Of a stretch of 36,630 bases of DNA, positions 6,504-16,106 are shown piece after piece. A program made the position numbers and the translations under genes. Location: contig JAOPYK010000052.1 of NCBI GenBank assembly GCA_025964695.1, forward strand, positions 1 to 36,630, given 5' to 3'. Within the stretch, counting starts at the first letter, position 1, and every line of letters begins with the position of its first letter. Source of the stretch: Streptosporangiaceae bacterium (GTDB lineage Bacteria; Actinomycetota; Actinomycetes; Streptosporangiales; Streptosporangiaceae). The notes beneath the pieces are model-generated. The model did not search any database. It had not been told where the DNA came from and saw nothing but the letters and a program-made list of their open reading frames with translations.

Positions 6504-7741
6504 GCCGGGACACCTGCCCGTTCGGGGTGGGCAGCCAGGGGCAGGGAGATGCTGACCCGGAGACCGCCGTCGGGTCGGGCGTGCAGGTCCAGGGTGCCGC
6601 CGTGGGCGGTGGTGATGGCGGCGACGATGGAGAGTCCGAGCCCGGATCCGGATCCGGTGCGGTCGGCGCCGAGCCGGCGGAACGGCTGGGCCAGTTGTGC
6701 GACCTGCTGCTGGTCGAGAACAGGTCCGCCCGTCTCGATGACCAGGTGCGCTGTTGTTCCGTCGGTTTGGCTGGCGACGCGGATCCAGCCTCCGTCGTGG
6801 TTGTGGGCGATCGCGTTGTCGATCACGTTGTCGACCATGCGGCGCAGGAGTGTCCGGCTTCCCTGAACCCACATGCGGCCGCTGCCGTTGTGGAGGGTCA
6901 GGCTCTTGACGGTGATGGCGTCGGCTCGGGCGGCCAGGGCCGCGGACACGACGTGGCCGAGCGAGAGCGTCGCGCGGTCGGGGGAGAGTGTCGTGTGGTT
7001 GGACAGGGCGCCGTGTTGGGCCCGCGCGAGCGTCAGGAGGCCTTCCAGGAGTCTGTCGATCTGGTCGAGTTCGGTGCGGAGCCGGTCGGCCAGGGCGATG
7101 GTCTGTGCGGGTGGGGGTTGTGGTTTGGCCACTGCCACATCCAGTGAGGCGCGCATGGTGGTCAGCGGGGTGCGTAGTTCGTGGGAGGCGTTGGCGACGA
7201 AGCGGCGTTGGGCGGTGAAGGCGCTTTCCAGCCGTTCCAGCAGGTCGTCGATGGTGTCGGCGAGGTCTTTCACCTCGTCGACGGGGCCGGGTACGGCCAG
7301 CCGCTCGTGCAGGTTGTCGGCGGAGATCCGCCGGGTGGCCGCCGTCATCGCCCGCAGTGGGCGCAGCACCCGGCCCGCTATGAGCCAGCCCAGCACGACC
7401 GACACCACCACCATGACACCCAGCGCGACCGCCGACCCCACCAGAAGCTGACGAGACTGGGCCTCATGCGCCTGGGACAGCTCGGCCTGCAACCGGTCGA
7501 TGCGGGCTTGGGCTTGCGCCGGCGCGGACTGCTGGACTGCGGCCGACCCGCCGGGCACGGCTCGGGTGACTCTCGTCGAACCCGAAGCCACGATGCCGGC
7601 GATGACCAGCAGCGCGGCGCCGGACAGCAGGAACAGGCCACCGTACAGGGCGGTGAAGCGCAGCCGCACGGTGCGGCGCGGCGCGGCGAATCTGCCGGCA
7701 AAGTTGGTGAGGCGGCGAGGACGACCCAGCTGCATTCTCAT
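6500..7741 (-). CDS. Two-component sensor histidine kinase
   Basis: 413 residues, start ATG at 7741 with GGGGAAAGGA upstream. Two membrane helices (about 30-52 and 99-122) flank a short extracytoplasmic segment of some 45 residues, too small for a large ligand domain. This suggests it senses through the membrane or through a partner. HAMP is at about 121-175, then the dimerisation helix with His187 in ASHELRTPL, an N box at about 304-313 and a G2 box GSGSGLGLSIV. The G1 region reads ETGGP rather than the textbook DxGxG, a variant I have seen in other actinobacterial kinases. It is co-transcribed with its regulator and diverges from the lipoprotein/ABC operon. Confidence 0.93.
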   Translation of the reverse strand: MRMQLGRPRRLTNFAGRFAAPRRTVRLRFTALYGGLFLLSGAALLVIAGIVASGSTRVTRAVPGGSAAVQQSAPAQAQARIDRLQAELSQAHEAQSRQLLVGSAVALGVMVVVSVVLGWLIAGRVLRPLRAMTAATRRISADNLHERLAVPGPVDEVKDLADTIDDLLERLESAFTAQRRFVANASHELRTPLTTMRASLDVAVAKPQPPPAQTIALADRLRTELDQIDRLLEGLLTLARAQHGALSNHTTLSPDRATLSLGHVVSAALAARADAITVKSLTLHNGSGRMWVQGSRTLLRRMVDNVIDNAIAHNHDGGWIRVASQTDGTTAHLVIETGGPVLDQQQVAQLAQPFRRLGADRTGSGSGLGLSIVAAITTAHGGTLDLHARPDGGLRVSISLPLAAHPERAGVPA

Positions 7742-7974
7742 CGGTCCTTTCCCCGCGTTCCGTCCCGGGCCGCCTTGGGCTCCGTACCGCCCGGCCCGGG
7801 TACTCCGGTTCCGCCGTCCAGGATGCCCGGCCGGACCTAACAACGGTATGACGGCCTCCGTTCGGCCCACGTTATGGCGTCCGGTCCATGTTGGGCGAGG
7901 TCCGTACGACCAGCTCACAAGGCACCCGGCAGCCCGTTCCCTCGGCGCCGGACGAAGAGGACGTGGAGTACGAC

Positions 7975-8505
7975 ATGAACGACGAAACCAACGGTCGGCG
8001 CAGCCGGCAGCGGCGGGTACTCATTCTGGCCGCCGCACTGGCGGGCACCACCCTGCTCGCGGCGGCATGCGGCCACTCGGTGAGACCATCGGGGGCGGCG
8101 AACGGCCAGCCGGGAGGGGCGTCCACTTATCAGCAGGCGGTCGCCTTCTCGAAGTGCATGCGCTCGCACGGCGATCCAGCTTGGCCCGACCCCGGCCCCG
8201 AGGGGGCGTTCGCCAACGACAACGGCAGCCTTGACAAATCCTCTCCCCAGTTCAAGAAGGCGGCCGCTGCCTGTAAGAAGCTGGAGCCGGGGGGCCCGCC
8301 GGCATCGGCCTTCCAACAGGGATACCGGCAGCTCCTGAAGTATTCCGCGTGCATGCGCGCGCACGGGATGCCGAACTTCCCGGACCCCATCCTGGAAGAC
8401 CACGGCGTGGGGATAAAGGGCAACATCGATGAGAACTCGCCGCGGTTCAAGGCCGCGAACCAAGCCTGCAAGTCGCTCATGCCGGGCGCTGGTGGGTCGT
8501 CATGA
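7975..8505 (+). CDS. Lipoprotein with two repeated cysteine modules
   Basis: 176 residues; ATG at 7975 with GGAG six bases before. A basic N-terminus and hydrophobic stretch end in LLAAAC, with lipidation at Cys32. The mature part has two copies of one module, offset by 65 residues: SKCMRSHGDPAWPDP (from 59) and SACMRAHGMPNFPDP (from 124). Each is followed by S-S/N-P-x-F-K and a second cysteine exactly 39 residues after the first (61/100 and 126/165). One disulfide per module is likely (inference). I recognise the C-M-R-x-H-G pattern from actinomycete secreted proteins but know no function. It is first in an operon with adaptor, ATPase and permease, and its stop overlaps the next start. Confidence 0.88.
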   Translation: MNDETNGRRSRQRRVLILAAALAGTTLLAAACGHSVRPSGAANGQPGGASTYQQAVAFSKCMRSHGDPAWPDPGPEGAFANDNGSLDKSSPQFKKAAAACKKLEPGGPPASAFQQGYRQLLKYSACMRAHGMPNFPDPILEDHGVGIKGNIDENSPRFKAANQACKSLMPGAGGSS

Positions 8506-9683
8506 GCACAGCTACTCGTGAGCAGGCATCCGGGACGGCTCCGTCCTCGCACGCCGGCAGACAGCACTGGCCCGGCCTGATGACATGGCGGCGGCGCTGG
8601 GTGATCGCCGGCGTGGTGATCGTGGTCGTAGCCGCCGCTGTTGTTGCTGTGCTGGCCATCGCCGATCCGTTCACCGGCCCCGGCTCCCCGCGCGCGGGGC
8701 TGACCGGCAACGCCTATCCCACCTCGACCGCGACGGTCGCCCGGCGGTCGCTGGTGTCACAGACCCAGGTGGCTGCCACCTTGGGCTACGCCGGCGCCTA
8801 CACCGTGGTGAACCAGGCGCAGGGCACGCTCACCACATTGCCGGCCGTCGGGCGGGTCGTACGGCAGGGCCGGGTGCTGTACCGGGTCAGTGGCCGCCCG
8901 GTGGTCCTTTTGTACGGGCCGGTCCCCGCCTACCGCAGCCTGTCATACGGCATGACCGGGTCGGACGTGACTGAACTCAACGCCGCCCTGGTCGCGCTCG
9001 GGTACGCCACCCGCTCGCAGCTCAACCCGCGCTCGGACTGCTTCAGCCTTGAAACCGCCTACGCGCTGGAAAGGCTTCAGCATCACCTGGGCGTGACCCG
9101 GACCGGCGAGCTGGCCCTGGGCCAGGTGGTGTTCCTGCCCGCCGCCGCCCGGATCACCGCACTGGGAGCCGCCACCGTGCTGGGCGGCCCGGCCCAGCCC
9201 GGAGCGGCCGTCCTGTCGGCCACCTCGACCACCCCCATGGTCACCGTCAACCTGGACGCCGCCCAGCAGACCGAGGTCACGGCCGGCGACCAGGTGACCA
9301 TCACCCTGCCCGGCGGGCAGACCACTCCCGGCGTCGTGTCCTCGGTCGGCAAGGTCGCCACCCAGCCATCACCAGGTACTTCGGGCAGCACGCCCACGAT
9401 CATCGTTAAGGTCACCGCGACCGACCCGAAGGCGGCCGGCGGCCTGGATCAGGCGCCGGTGCAGGTGTCGATCACGACCGGCCGTGTGAGCAACGCCCTG
9501 GTCGTGCCGGTCACCGCGCTGCTCGCGCAGGCCGGCGGCGGATACGCGGTGGAAGTGGCCGGCCCACGCGGCAACCACCTGGTAGCAGTGTCCCCCGGGA
9601 TGTTCGACTCCGCCGACGGCCTGGTCCAGGTGACCGGGTCAGGGCTGTCGGCCGGCCAGCACGTCGTGGTGCCCACCATATGA
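8502..9683 (+). CDS. Peptidoglycan-binding periplasmic adaptor (MacA/HlyD-like)
   Basis: 393 residues starting in an ATGA overlap. One N-terminal membrane anchor (about 33-54: [21 protein letters not shown]) precedes an extracytoplasmic body. The middle contains [20 protein letters not shown] and [16 protein letters not shown], the two halves of a PG_binding_1 domain (about 148-200). The C-terminal half has a beta-barrel and lipoyl-like hairpin: [13 protein letters not shown], then [10 protein letters not shown] and GGYAVEV. Such proteins link an ABC exporter to the cell wall or stabilise its substrate path. The gene order lipoprotein, adaptor, ATPase, permease supports a MacB-like tripartite system adapted to a Gram-positive wall (inference). 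Confidence 0.88.
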   Translation: MSTATREQASGTAPSSHAGRQHWPGLMTWRRRWVIAGVVIVVVAAAVVAVLAIADPFTGPGSPRAGLTGNAYPTSTATVARRSLVSQTQVAATLGYAGAYTVVNQAQGTLTTLPAVGRVVRQGRVLYRVSGRPVVLLYGPVPAYRSLSYGMTGSDVTELNAALVALGYATRSQLNPRSDCFSLETAYALERLQHHLGVTRTGELALGQVVFLPAAARITALGAATVLGGPAQPGAAVLSATSTTPMVTVNLDAAQQTEVTAGDQVTITLPGGQTTPGVVSSVGKVATQPSPGTSGSTPTIIVKVTATDPKAAGGLDQAPVQVSITTGRVSNALVVPVTALLAQAGGGYAVEVAGPRGNHLVAVSPGMFDSADGLVQVTGSGLSAGQHVVVPTI

Positions 9684-10402
9684 GCGGGATGGTCCTGGAA
9701 CTCGACGCGGTGACCAAGAGCTACCCCAGCCGGCCCCCCGTGGAGGCGCTACGCGGGGTGAGCTTCGCCGTCGCCCCCGGCGAGCTGCTCGCCATCACCG
9801 GCCCCTCGGGATCAGGCAAGTCGACCCTGCTGCACCTGATGGGAACCCTGGATCGGCCCAGCACCGGGATTGTGCGGATCACCGGACTGGACGCCGCCGC
9901 GATGAACGACCGCCAACTGTCAGCGCTGCGCGCCACCCGCATCGGTTTCGTGTTCCAGCAGTTCTTCCTCGCCGAACACTCCACCGCCCTGGACAACGTC
10001 GCCGACGGGCTCCTGTACGCCGGTGCCGGCCTGACCGAACGCCGCCGGCGGGCCGCCGACGCGCTGGAACGAGTCGGGCTCAGTCACAAGCTGGCCACCC
10101 GCCCCACCCAACTATCGGGCGGCGAGCGGCAGCGGGTCGCGATCGCCCGTGCCCTGGCCGGCCGGCCGGCCATCGTGCTGGCCGATGAGCCCACCGGCAA
10201 CCTCGACAGCACCACCGGCCAATCCATCCTGGACCTGCTGACCGAACTCAACGCCGCCGGAGCCACCATCGTGGTGATCACCCACGACCACGGCATCGCC
10301 GCCCGCCTGCCCCGGCAGATCACCATGCTCGACGGCCGCATCACAGCCGACACCACCCGTGTCCCGACCAGCACGCCTGCCTCGAAGGAACAGCGGCCAT
10401 GA
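9680..10402 (+). CDS. ABC transporter ATP-binding protein, MacB/LolD-like
   Basis: 240 residues with every nucleotide-binding motif: Walker [10 protein letters not shown] (41-49), Q-loop in [13 protein letters not shown], signature [17 protein letters not shown], Walker [14 protein letters not shown] and H-loop VITHDH. The DEPTGNLD form marks the MacB/LolD/FtsE group, which pairs with FtsX-type permeases. It starts in an ATGA overlap with the adaptor and ends in another with the permease, so all are translationally coupled. Its role is to power the mechanical cycle of the permease at 10399. The substrate is unknown; antimicrobial peptide or envelope lipid handling is typical. Confidence 0.95.
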   Translation: MSGMVLELDAVTKSYPSRPPVEALRGVSFAVAPGELLAITGPSGSGKSTLLHLMGTLDRPSTGIVRITGLDAAAMNDRQLSALRATRIGFVFQQFFLAEHSTALDNVADGLLYAGAGLTERRRRAADALERVGLSHKLATRPTQLSGGERQRVAIARALAGRPAIVLADEPTGNLDSTTGQSILDLLTELNAAGATIVVITHDHGIAARLPRQITMLDGRITADTTRVPTSTPASKEQRP

Positions 10403-11628
10403 CCACCACGCTCATCCCCACGCTCATCCCCACGCTCATCCCCACGACCAGGGACCTGCGTCCATCGGACCTTGCCCGCCTCGCCGCTGTGGGGCTGCGC
10501 ACCCGCAAACTCCGGGCCGCCCTGTCCGCCCTCGGGATCGCCATCGGAGTGGCCGCCATCGTCGCCGTCCTGGGCCTGTCCGCCTCCTCACAGGCGGGGC
10601 TGCTCGCCGAGATCGCCAAGCTCGGCACCAACCTGCTCACCGTCACCAACGGCCAGAAACTGACCGGCGGCACCGCCGAGCTGCCCAACGCCGCACCCGC
10701 GATGATCGGCCGCCTGCCCGGCGTCAGCACCGTCCAGGACACCGGCACGGTCAATGCCAAGGTCTACCGCAGCCCGCTCATCCCCGCCATCAACACCAAC
10801 GGCCTGACCGTCAACGCGGCCGGCCTCGGCCTGCCGGCCGCCGTGGGCACATCGATCGCCCAGGGCAGCTACCTCAACGCCGCCACCGCCCGCCAGCCCG
10901 TCGCCGTCCTCGGCGCCGGCGCCGCCCAACTGCTGGGCATCGACCATCTTTGGCCAAATGAACGGATCTGGCTCGGCGGCCAGTGGTTCTACGTCACCGG
11001 CATCCTCAACCCCGCCGTGCTCATCCCCACCATCGACGCGTCCGTGTTCGTCGGCTACCCGGCCGCGGAAAAATACCTCGGCTTCGACGGCCTCCCCTCC
11101 ACCATCTACCTCAGAGCCCGGACCAGCCAGGTCAACACCGTCCACGACCTTCTCGCCGCGCAGGCCAACCCCGAAAATCCGGGACAGGTCAGCGTCAGCC
11201 TGCCCTCCGCCGCCCTCGTCGCCCAGGCCGCCGCCAAAAGCGCCCTCGACATCCTGTTCCTCGGCCTCGGCGCGGTCGCCCTACTGGTCGGCGCCATCGG
11301 CGTGGCCAACATCATGGTCATCTCCGTACTCGAACGACGAAGCGAGATCGGGCTGCGCCGCGCCCTCGGAGCCACCAAAGGCCACATCCGCATCCAGTTC
11401 CTCTCCGAAGCCGTCCTCCTCGCCGCCGTCGGCGGCGTGATAGGCGTCGCGGCCGGTGCCCTCGCCACCGCCATCTACGCCACCACCCGAGGCTGGGCCG
11501 TCGTCATCCCCCCACTCGCCTGGGGCGGCGGGCTCGGCGCCGCGCTGCTCATCGGCGCCGCGGCCGGGTTGCTCCCCGCCCTGCGCGCCGCACGGATGTC
11601 ACCCACCCAGGCACTCTTGGCCGTCTGA
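10399..11628 (+). CDS. FtsX/MacB-type ABC transporter permease
   Basis: 409 residues. One membrane helix lies near residues 36-60, then a large extracytoplasmic domain (about 65-285, the MacB periplasmic core type), then three C-terminal helices (about 287-310, 338-362 and 370-395). The cytoplasmic loop [21 protein letters not shown] is the family hallmark, contacting the ATPase. It ends [12 protein letters not shown], as usual. An odd feature is the extreme N-terminus: three perfect 12-nt repeats encode TLIP three times before the conserved part begins. It is the last gene of the lipoprotein operon. Downstream, 11629-11868 holds no gene I can support. Confidence 0.94.
   Translation: MTTTLIPTLIPTLIPTTRDLRPSDLARLAAVGLRTRKLRAALSALGIAIGVAAIVAVLGLSASSQAGLLAEIAKLGTNLLTVTNGQKLTGGTAELPNAAPAMIGRLPGVSTVQDTGTVNAKVYRSPLIPAINTNGLTVNAAGLGLPAAVGTSIAQGSYLNAATARQPVAVLGAGAAQLLGIDHLWPNERIWLGGQWFYVTGILNPAVLIPTIDASVFVGYPAAEKYLGFDGLPSTIYLRARTSQVNTVHDLLAAQANPENPGQVSVSLPSAALVAQAAAKSALDILFLGLGAVALLVGAIGVANIMVISVLERRSEIGLRRALGATKGHIRIQFLSEAVLLAAVGGVIGVAAGALATAIYATTRGWAVVIPPLAWGGGLGAALLIGAAAGLLPALRAARMSPTQALLAV
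10408..10443 (+). repeat. Three tandem 12-nt repeats in the permease 5' end
   Basis: ACGCTCATCCCC is repeated three times without change, encoding T-L-I-P units right after the permease start codon. In-frame 12-nt units can be gained or lost without breaking the gene, so this is a candidate slippage site. Confidence 0.8.
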
Positions 11629-11868
11629 ACACCGCAGTACCGGCCACCGCAGCGCAACCGCGCAGCATCACACCCCCCGGCAGCGGGTCATCAGGGAACG
11701 TGGAACCGCTAGGTTGCGTCGGATGCGTGGGTGAACTCCCGGATGACCTGAGCGAGCCGCGCCGGCCGGCCCAGGGAGATGAGCGGGCCTGGGGGGTGGA
11801 GAACAAGTCGAGGCGCGGGCGCGTGCGGTGTACCACACGGGCACTTTGGCGGCAGTCCAAGGCGTTGG

Positions 11869-12627
11869 TCACCGGGCCCGGAAGGCCTGGTAGGCGGGTC
11901 TGAGCAGGGCGGCCAGATCGCGGCCACGGATGACCAGGTCGGGTGGGCCTAGCAGGTCCAGGGCGTGGTCGGCAGGCCGGTGCCGGGGCTCGCTCAACCG
12001 GTGGACCTCAACGGGTCCGTCCAGCCAGAAGTCATCCAGGCACCCGGCGAGCGGACGCTCTGCCCGGGCTGGATCCGGTATCGGCCGGGGCTCGGCTGTG
12101 GCCGGTTCCGGTACAGCTCGGAGCTCGGCGGGAGTGGTCTTGCGCAGAGCGTGCAGATGCTGCAGCAGCCTGGGCCGGGTGCGCCCGCGCCAGGTCAGGA
12201 CGTCGAACGGGTCGGTGCCCAAGGCATTCGCCAGCATGTGGAGGACCGCCGCGACGTGCCGGCAGGGCACCGCCCAGTCGGGACAGGAACAGTCCATCGC
12301 CAGGTCCCGGACGGCCGGGAGAAGCGACAGGTCGCATCGCATGAAGAGATCCTCCAGCTCGGGAGGCAGGTCTCCGTCGAGAATGCGCTCGTAGCAGTCG
12401 GTGTCGGCGGCGATGGCCTGCTCGGCGCGGGCCCACTCGGCCGGGCTGAAAACCGGGAGATCGATCCACACGTCGTACGGCTCGCGCCCTGACCCGTGCA
12501 CCTGGGCGGTGATCGACCCGGCGCCGATCGTCAGGCCGGAAACCGGGTCCGGATCCGAGGAGAGGCGGACGCCGCTATCAGGGGAGGCCAGCCGGGCCAC
12601 GAATGCTTCCGACCACCAGGTCGCCAT
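11869..12627 (-). CDS. SWIM zinc finger protein, helicase partner
   Basis: 252 residues; ATG at 12627 (MATWWSEAFVARL) lies 7 bases after the helicase stop and fits the W-W-S start usual for the family. Zinc ligands of the SWIM motif are Cys113, Cys115, Cys122 and His124 in CSCPDWAVPCRHV. SWIM domains bind DNA or protein and are found next to, or fused with, SNF2 ATPases in bacteria. The region before it is beta-rich (ITAQVHGSGREPYDVWI), and the C-terminal 90 residues are proline-rich and variable. Co-transcription with the SNF2 helicase upstream makes a functional complex likely. Confidence 0.88.
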   Translation of the reverse strand: MATWWSEAFVARLASPDSGVRLSSDPDPVSGLTIGAGSITAQVHGSGREPYDVWIDLPVFSPAEWARAEQAIAADTDCYERILDGDLPPELEDLFMRCDLSLLPAVRDLAMDCSCPDWAVPCRHVAAVLHMLANALGTDPFDVLTWRGRTRPRLLQHLHALRKTTPAELRAVPEPATAEPRPIPDPARAERPLAGCLDDFWLDGPVEVHRLSEPRHRPADHALDLLGPPDLVIRGRDLAALLRPAYQAFRAR

Positions 12628-12634
12628 GGTCGCT

Positions 12635-15600
12635 CTACTCACTGACCGCATCGGCGGAGAGGGTGACCAGCTCACGGAATGCCTCGGTGGACAACTCCGT
12701 CAGCCAGCTCTCACCGGTGCCGACGGCCGTCTCGGCGAGGGCCCGCTTGGACTTGATCATCTCGTCGATGCGTTCTTCGACGGTGCCGACGCAGACGAAC
12801 TTGCGGACCTGGACGTTCTTGCGCTGCCCGAGCCGGAAGGCCCGGTCGGTGGCCTGCTCCTCGACCGCGGGATTCCACCATCTGTCGACATGGATCACCT
12901 GGCGGGCCGCCGTGAGGTTGAGTCCGGTCCCGCCGGCCTTGAGGGAGAGCAGGAACACCGATGGCCCGGAAGGAGCCTGAAAACGGGCGATCATCGCTTC
13001 ACGGGCGTGCTTTGGTACGCCTCCGTACAGGAACAGGACCTCACGGCCGAGCCGCTCGGTCAGATGATCCCGCAGCAGCGAGCCGAACTCGGCGAACTGC
13101 GTGAAGCACAGGGTCTTGTCGCCCTCGGCGAGCGCTTCCTCCAGGGTTTCCTCGAGCCGGGCCAGCTTGCCCGAACGCCCGGCGAGCGGCGAGCCGTCGC
13201 GAAGGAACTGCGCCGGGTGGTTGCAGATCTGCTTCAGCTTGCCGAGCGTGGACAGCACCAGGCCCTTGCGCTGGATGCCATTGCTGTTCTCGACCTGGCT
13301 CACCAGGTCGGCCACGACCGCCTGATACAGGCCGGCCTGCTCGGCAGTGAGGTTGCACATCACCGTCATCTCCTGCTTCTCCGGCAGATCGTGCGCGATG
13401 GCGGGATCCGTCTTGAGCCGCCGCAGGATGAAGGGCCCGGTACGGCGCCGGAGCGCCGCAGCCGCGGTGTCGTCACTGTTTCGCTCGATCGGCACCGAAT
13501 AGCGTTCCCGGAAACGGGCGGCGGATCCGAACAGGCCGGGATTGGCGAAGTCGAGGAGGGAATGCAGGTCGGCCAGCCGGTTCTCCACCGGGGTGCCGGT
13601 CAGGGCGATCCGATGTTCCGCGGGCAACGCCCGGATGGCCGTGGCCTGCCGGGTGGCGCTGTTCTTGATGTGCTGAGCCTCATCGAGGATGATCCTGCGC
13701 CAGCCGATGCTTCTGAGCGCCTCGTGATCGCGCTGCGCCGTCGCGTACGTGGTGATCACGAGATCTGCGCCCTCGATCTCGCGTTCCAAGTCGGCACCGG
13801 ACAGCCGTTCCGCGCCGTGGTGGACATGCGCGCGGAGCATCGGCGCGAACTTCGAGGTCTCCCGTTGCCAGTTACCGACAAGTGACATCGGACAGATCAG
13901 GAGCGTCGGGCCGGACGGATGCTCCACGGCGAGTAGCGCCAAGGTCTGCGCGGTCTTCCCCAGGCCCATGTCGTCCGCTAGGACCGCGCCCAGACCCAGT
14001 CGCGACAGGAACGCCAGCCAGGCCAGGCCGCGCTGCTGGTACGGGCGCAACGTCGCACCGAATCCCGCCGGCACCGGGACCGGTTCCAGCCGCAGGTCCG
14101 CCTGGCCGGAGAGCAGGTCGCCCAGCCACCCGTCGGCGACGACCGTCACCGGCAGACCACCCGCCGAGGCATCGGGGTCGAGCGCGGTGCGCAGCACCTG
14201 CCCGACGGGCATCGTGCCACCGCCCTCCCGCTCGAGGAACGCCACCGCCTCGGCGATCCGCTCCTGGTCGACCTCGACCCACTGTCCGCGTACGCGCAGC
14301 AACGGCTGCCTGGTGGCCGCCAGCTCGCGGAGTTCCTCCTCGGTGAGAGCCTGGTCGCCGATCGCGGCCTGCCAGCCGAACGCCACGATCGCGTCCTGAT
14401 CGACCAGGCTCTCGACCGGCACCGCGCCAGGCTGCGCCGTACGGGCCATCAGCGTCAGCCCCACTCTGGCCGGGCGTTGCCACCATGAGGGCAACAGCAC
14501 CCCGAAGCCGGCGGCGGCCAGCCGGGGGGCCGCGTCCCGGAGGAAGGCGAGGGCCTCGGACCGGTCGAGGTCGAGCGCTGCCGGCCGGCCGTTCCGAAGC
14601 GCTCGCCGCAGATCCGGGTAACGTCGGCCGGCCCGGCTCAGCTCGGCCAGAAAGGCCTCCTGCGGCCGGTCCAGCTTCGCTTCAAGAGCGGTCAGCGCGG
14701 AGCCGCCGGCCCACATGTCGGCGACGTCGACCAGCAGCGAGGGCTCGTCGGTCGCCTGCAGCAGGAATTCCAGACGCCAGTGGTCATCGGAGGTCCGGCC
14801 CACCGGGTCGGCGGGGTCCGGTCCCAGTGGCTCCCTCAGCCGGAAGCAGGTGCGCAGCCTTCCGGCGGCCGGCGCGCCGGACCCGAGCCAGGCCGTCAGC
14901 CGGTCCTGGAGGCCCGCGAGTTCGGCCGGCTCGGCACCGTCGATCCGTCCGGTGGGGGAGGTCAGCGCCTCCAGCCAGCGTTCCGCGGCCGCGGTGGCCG
15001 GTCGCCGGCCGGTTGGCAACAGGGCGGGTCCACTTTCAAGCACCGCGCGGGCCTCGCAGTCGACGAGCCCGTCCAGCACGTCGGCCACGATCTCCGCCGC
15101 CGGGCGGCCGGGCCGCTCCGCACGGCAGACCGGCGGAGTGGCGGCGGTCAGGGCGCTGATCTCCTGCCACCCCGCCTCATCCGGTACGGGACGCCAGCGC
15201 GCACAGGGCGTCCCTTCCTGGACGACTAGAGCGGGCAGCACCTGGCCCCGGCCGACCATCCGCCAGGCCAGGTCGTGCACACGGGTCAGCCATCGCAGCG
15301 ACGCGCCGTACGGCACTTCGATCATGCCGACGCCGGGCTGCTCCGTCTCCAGCAGCGGTGTGCGCGGGTCGAACAGCTCTCCCAGCAACTGGGCCGCCTC
15401 ACCCGGTGCGAAGAGCAGGGACGGAAGGTGCCAGGGCGCGAGCTCCGCGGCCCGTCGCGAACCGGCCGCCGGGCTTTCGGACCCGTTGCCGAGCCTGCGT
15501 GCGAGCCCGTCGGCGAGCCCGCCCCCGAGCTCGGGGGACGGCAGCGGTATGCCGTTCCAGGACGGCATCAACACGGTGGACCGCCCGAGGTCGGTCTTTG

Positions 15601-15835
15601 CCATCAGCCAGTCCAGCTGGGCGCCGGCGCCGCCCAGCAGCCTGGCGACGGTCTCGGCGGAGCAGGCGTACGGATGCGGACGCGCCACCTGCGCCGGACG
15701 CGCTGCCCCCGGTGGGCGCAGGCCCATCCCGGATCGCGACGGTCGCACGCCCGGGACGGGTCGTGCCGCAGCCGAGTCCTCGGCCCACACCGCCAGCCGA
15801 TGGTCCGCTCTCCACAGGGCGTGCAGGGCGAACAT
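12635..15835 (-). CDS. SNF2-family DEAD/DEAH-box helicase
   Basis: 1066 residues; ATG at 15835 with AGGAAGG upstream and the family-typical opening FALHALW...WAEDS. Residues 1 to about 560 form the SNF2-associated N-terminal region seen in bacterial members. The ATPase follows: Walker A DDMGLGKTAQT (about 620), DEAQHIKN (about 716), LTGTPVENRL, then the second RecA lobe with LCFTQFAEFGSLL, GGTGLNLTAARQVIHVDRWW and QATDRAFRLGQ (about 998). These motifs define an ATP-driven DNA translocase that remodels protein-DNA complexes rather than a strand-separating helicase. Paired with the SWIM protein downstream. The role in bacteria is little known; transcription recycling or repair is plausible. Confidence 0.94.
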   Translation of the reverse strand: MFALHALWRADHRLAVWAEDSAAARPVPGVRPSRSGMGLRPPGAARPAQVARPHPYACSAETVARLLGGAGAQLDWLMAKTDLGRSTVLMPSWNGIPLPSPELGGGLADGLARRLGNGSESPAAGSRRAAELAPWHLPSLLFAPGEAAQLLGELFDPRTPLLETEQPGVGMIEVPYGASLRWLTRVHDLAWRMVGRGQVLPALVVQEGTPCARWRPVPDEAGWQEISALTAATPPVCRAERPGRPAAEIVADVLDGLVDCEARAVLESGPALLPTGRRPATAAAERWLEALTSPTGRIDGAEPAELAGLQDRLTAWLGSGAPAAGRLRTCFRLREPLGPDPADPVGRTSDDHWRLEFLLQATDEPSLLVDVADMWAGGSALTALEAKLDRPQEAFLAELSRAGRRYPDLRRALRNGRPAALDLDRSEALAFLRDAAPRLAAAGFGVLLPSWWQRPARVGLTLMARTAQPGAVPVESLVDQDAIVAFGWQAAIGDQALTEEELRELAATRQPLLRVRGQWVEVDQERIAEAVAFLEREGGGTMPVGQVLRTALDPDASAGGLPVTVVADGWLGDLLSGQADLRLEPVPVPAGFGATLRPYQQRGLAWLAFLSRLGLGAVLADDMGLGKTAQTLALLAVEHPSGPTLLICPMSLVGNWQRETSKFAPMLRAHVHHGAERLSGADLEREIEGADLVITTYATAQRDHEALRSIGWRRIILDEAQHIKNSATRQATAIRALPAEHRIALTGTPVENRLADLHSLLDFANPGLFGSAARFRERYSVPIERNSDDTAAAALRRRTGPFILRRLKTDPAIAHDLPEKQEMTVMCNLTAEQAGLYQAVVADLVSQVENSNGIQRKGLVLSTLGKLKQICNHPAQFLRDGSPLAGRSGKLARLEETLEEALAEGDKTLCFTQFAEFGSLLRDHLTERLGREVLFLYGGVPKHAREAMIARFQAPSGPSVFLLSLKAGGTGLNLTAARQVIHVDRWWNPAVEEQATDRAFRLGQRKNVQVRKFVCVGTVEERIDEMIKSKRALAETAVGTGESWLTELSTEAFRELVTLSADAVSE

Positions 15836-15856
15836 GTCCAGGCCTTCCTGAGCTGC

Positions 15857-15884
15857 GTCGGACGATCTCAGTCGGACGATCTCA
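15857..15884. repeat. Tandem 14-bp duplication before the helicase
   Basis: GTCGGACGATCTCA occurs twice back to back, beginning 22 bases upstream of the helicase start codon. It may be a duplicated control site or a simple slippage product. The remainder of 15885-16106 shows no gene. Confidence 0.6.
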
Positions 15885-16106
15885 GGAGCCTACGTGCTCG
15901 TCATCGCAGGCTCGTGCACACCCGGATCGACGCATCCCGGCGGGCTCATACTCGGTGATGCCGAGCCCCGCCACGGAGAGGTCTCCCAGCCGGTGGGCCG
16001 TGCGGGGCCCCCGACCCCTGCCACTGCGGAACCTCCAAGACCGTGAGCCCGGACGATCCAGCGCGCTGAAGGCTGTGCACGTCCGTACGGTACCGCCGGA
16101 CCGGGC

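Noticed and set aside
11709-11815. Minus-strand tail (PGPLISLGRPARLAQVIREF) downstream of the permease
   Set aside because: It reads like the end of a gene but has no start and no family I can name with confidence; possible remnant only.
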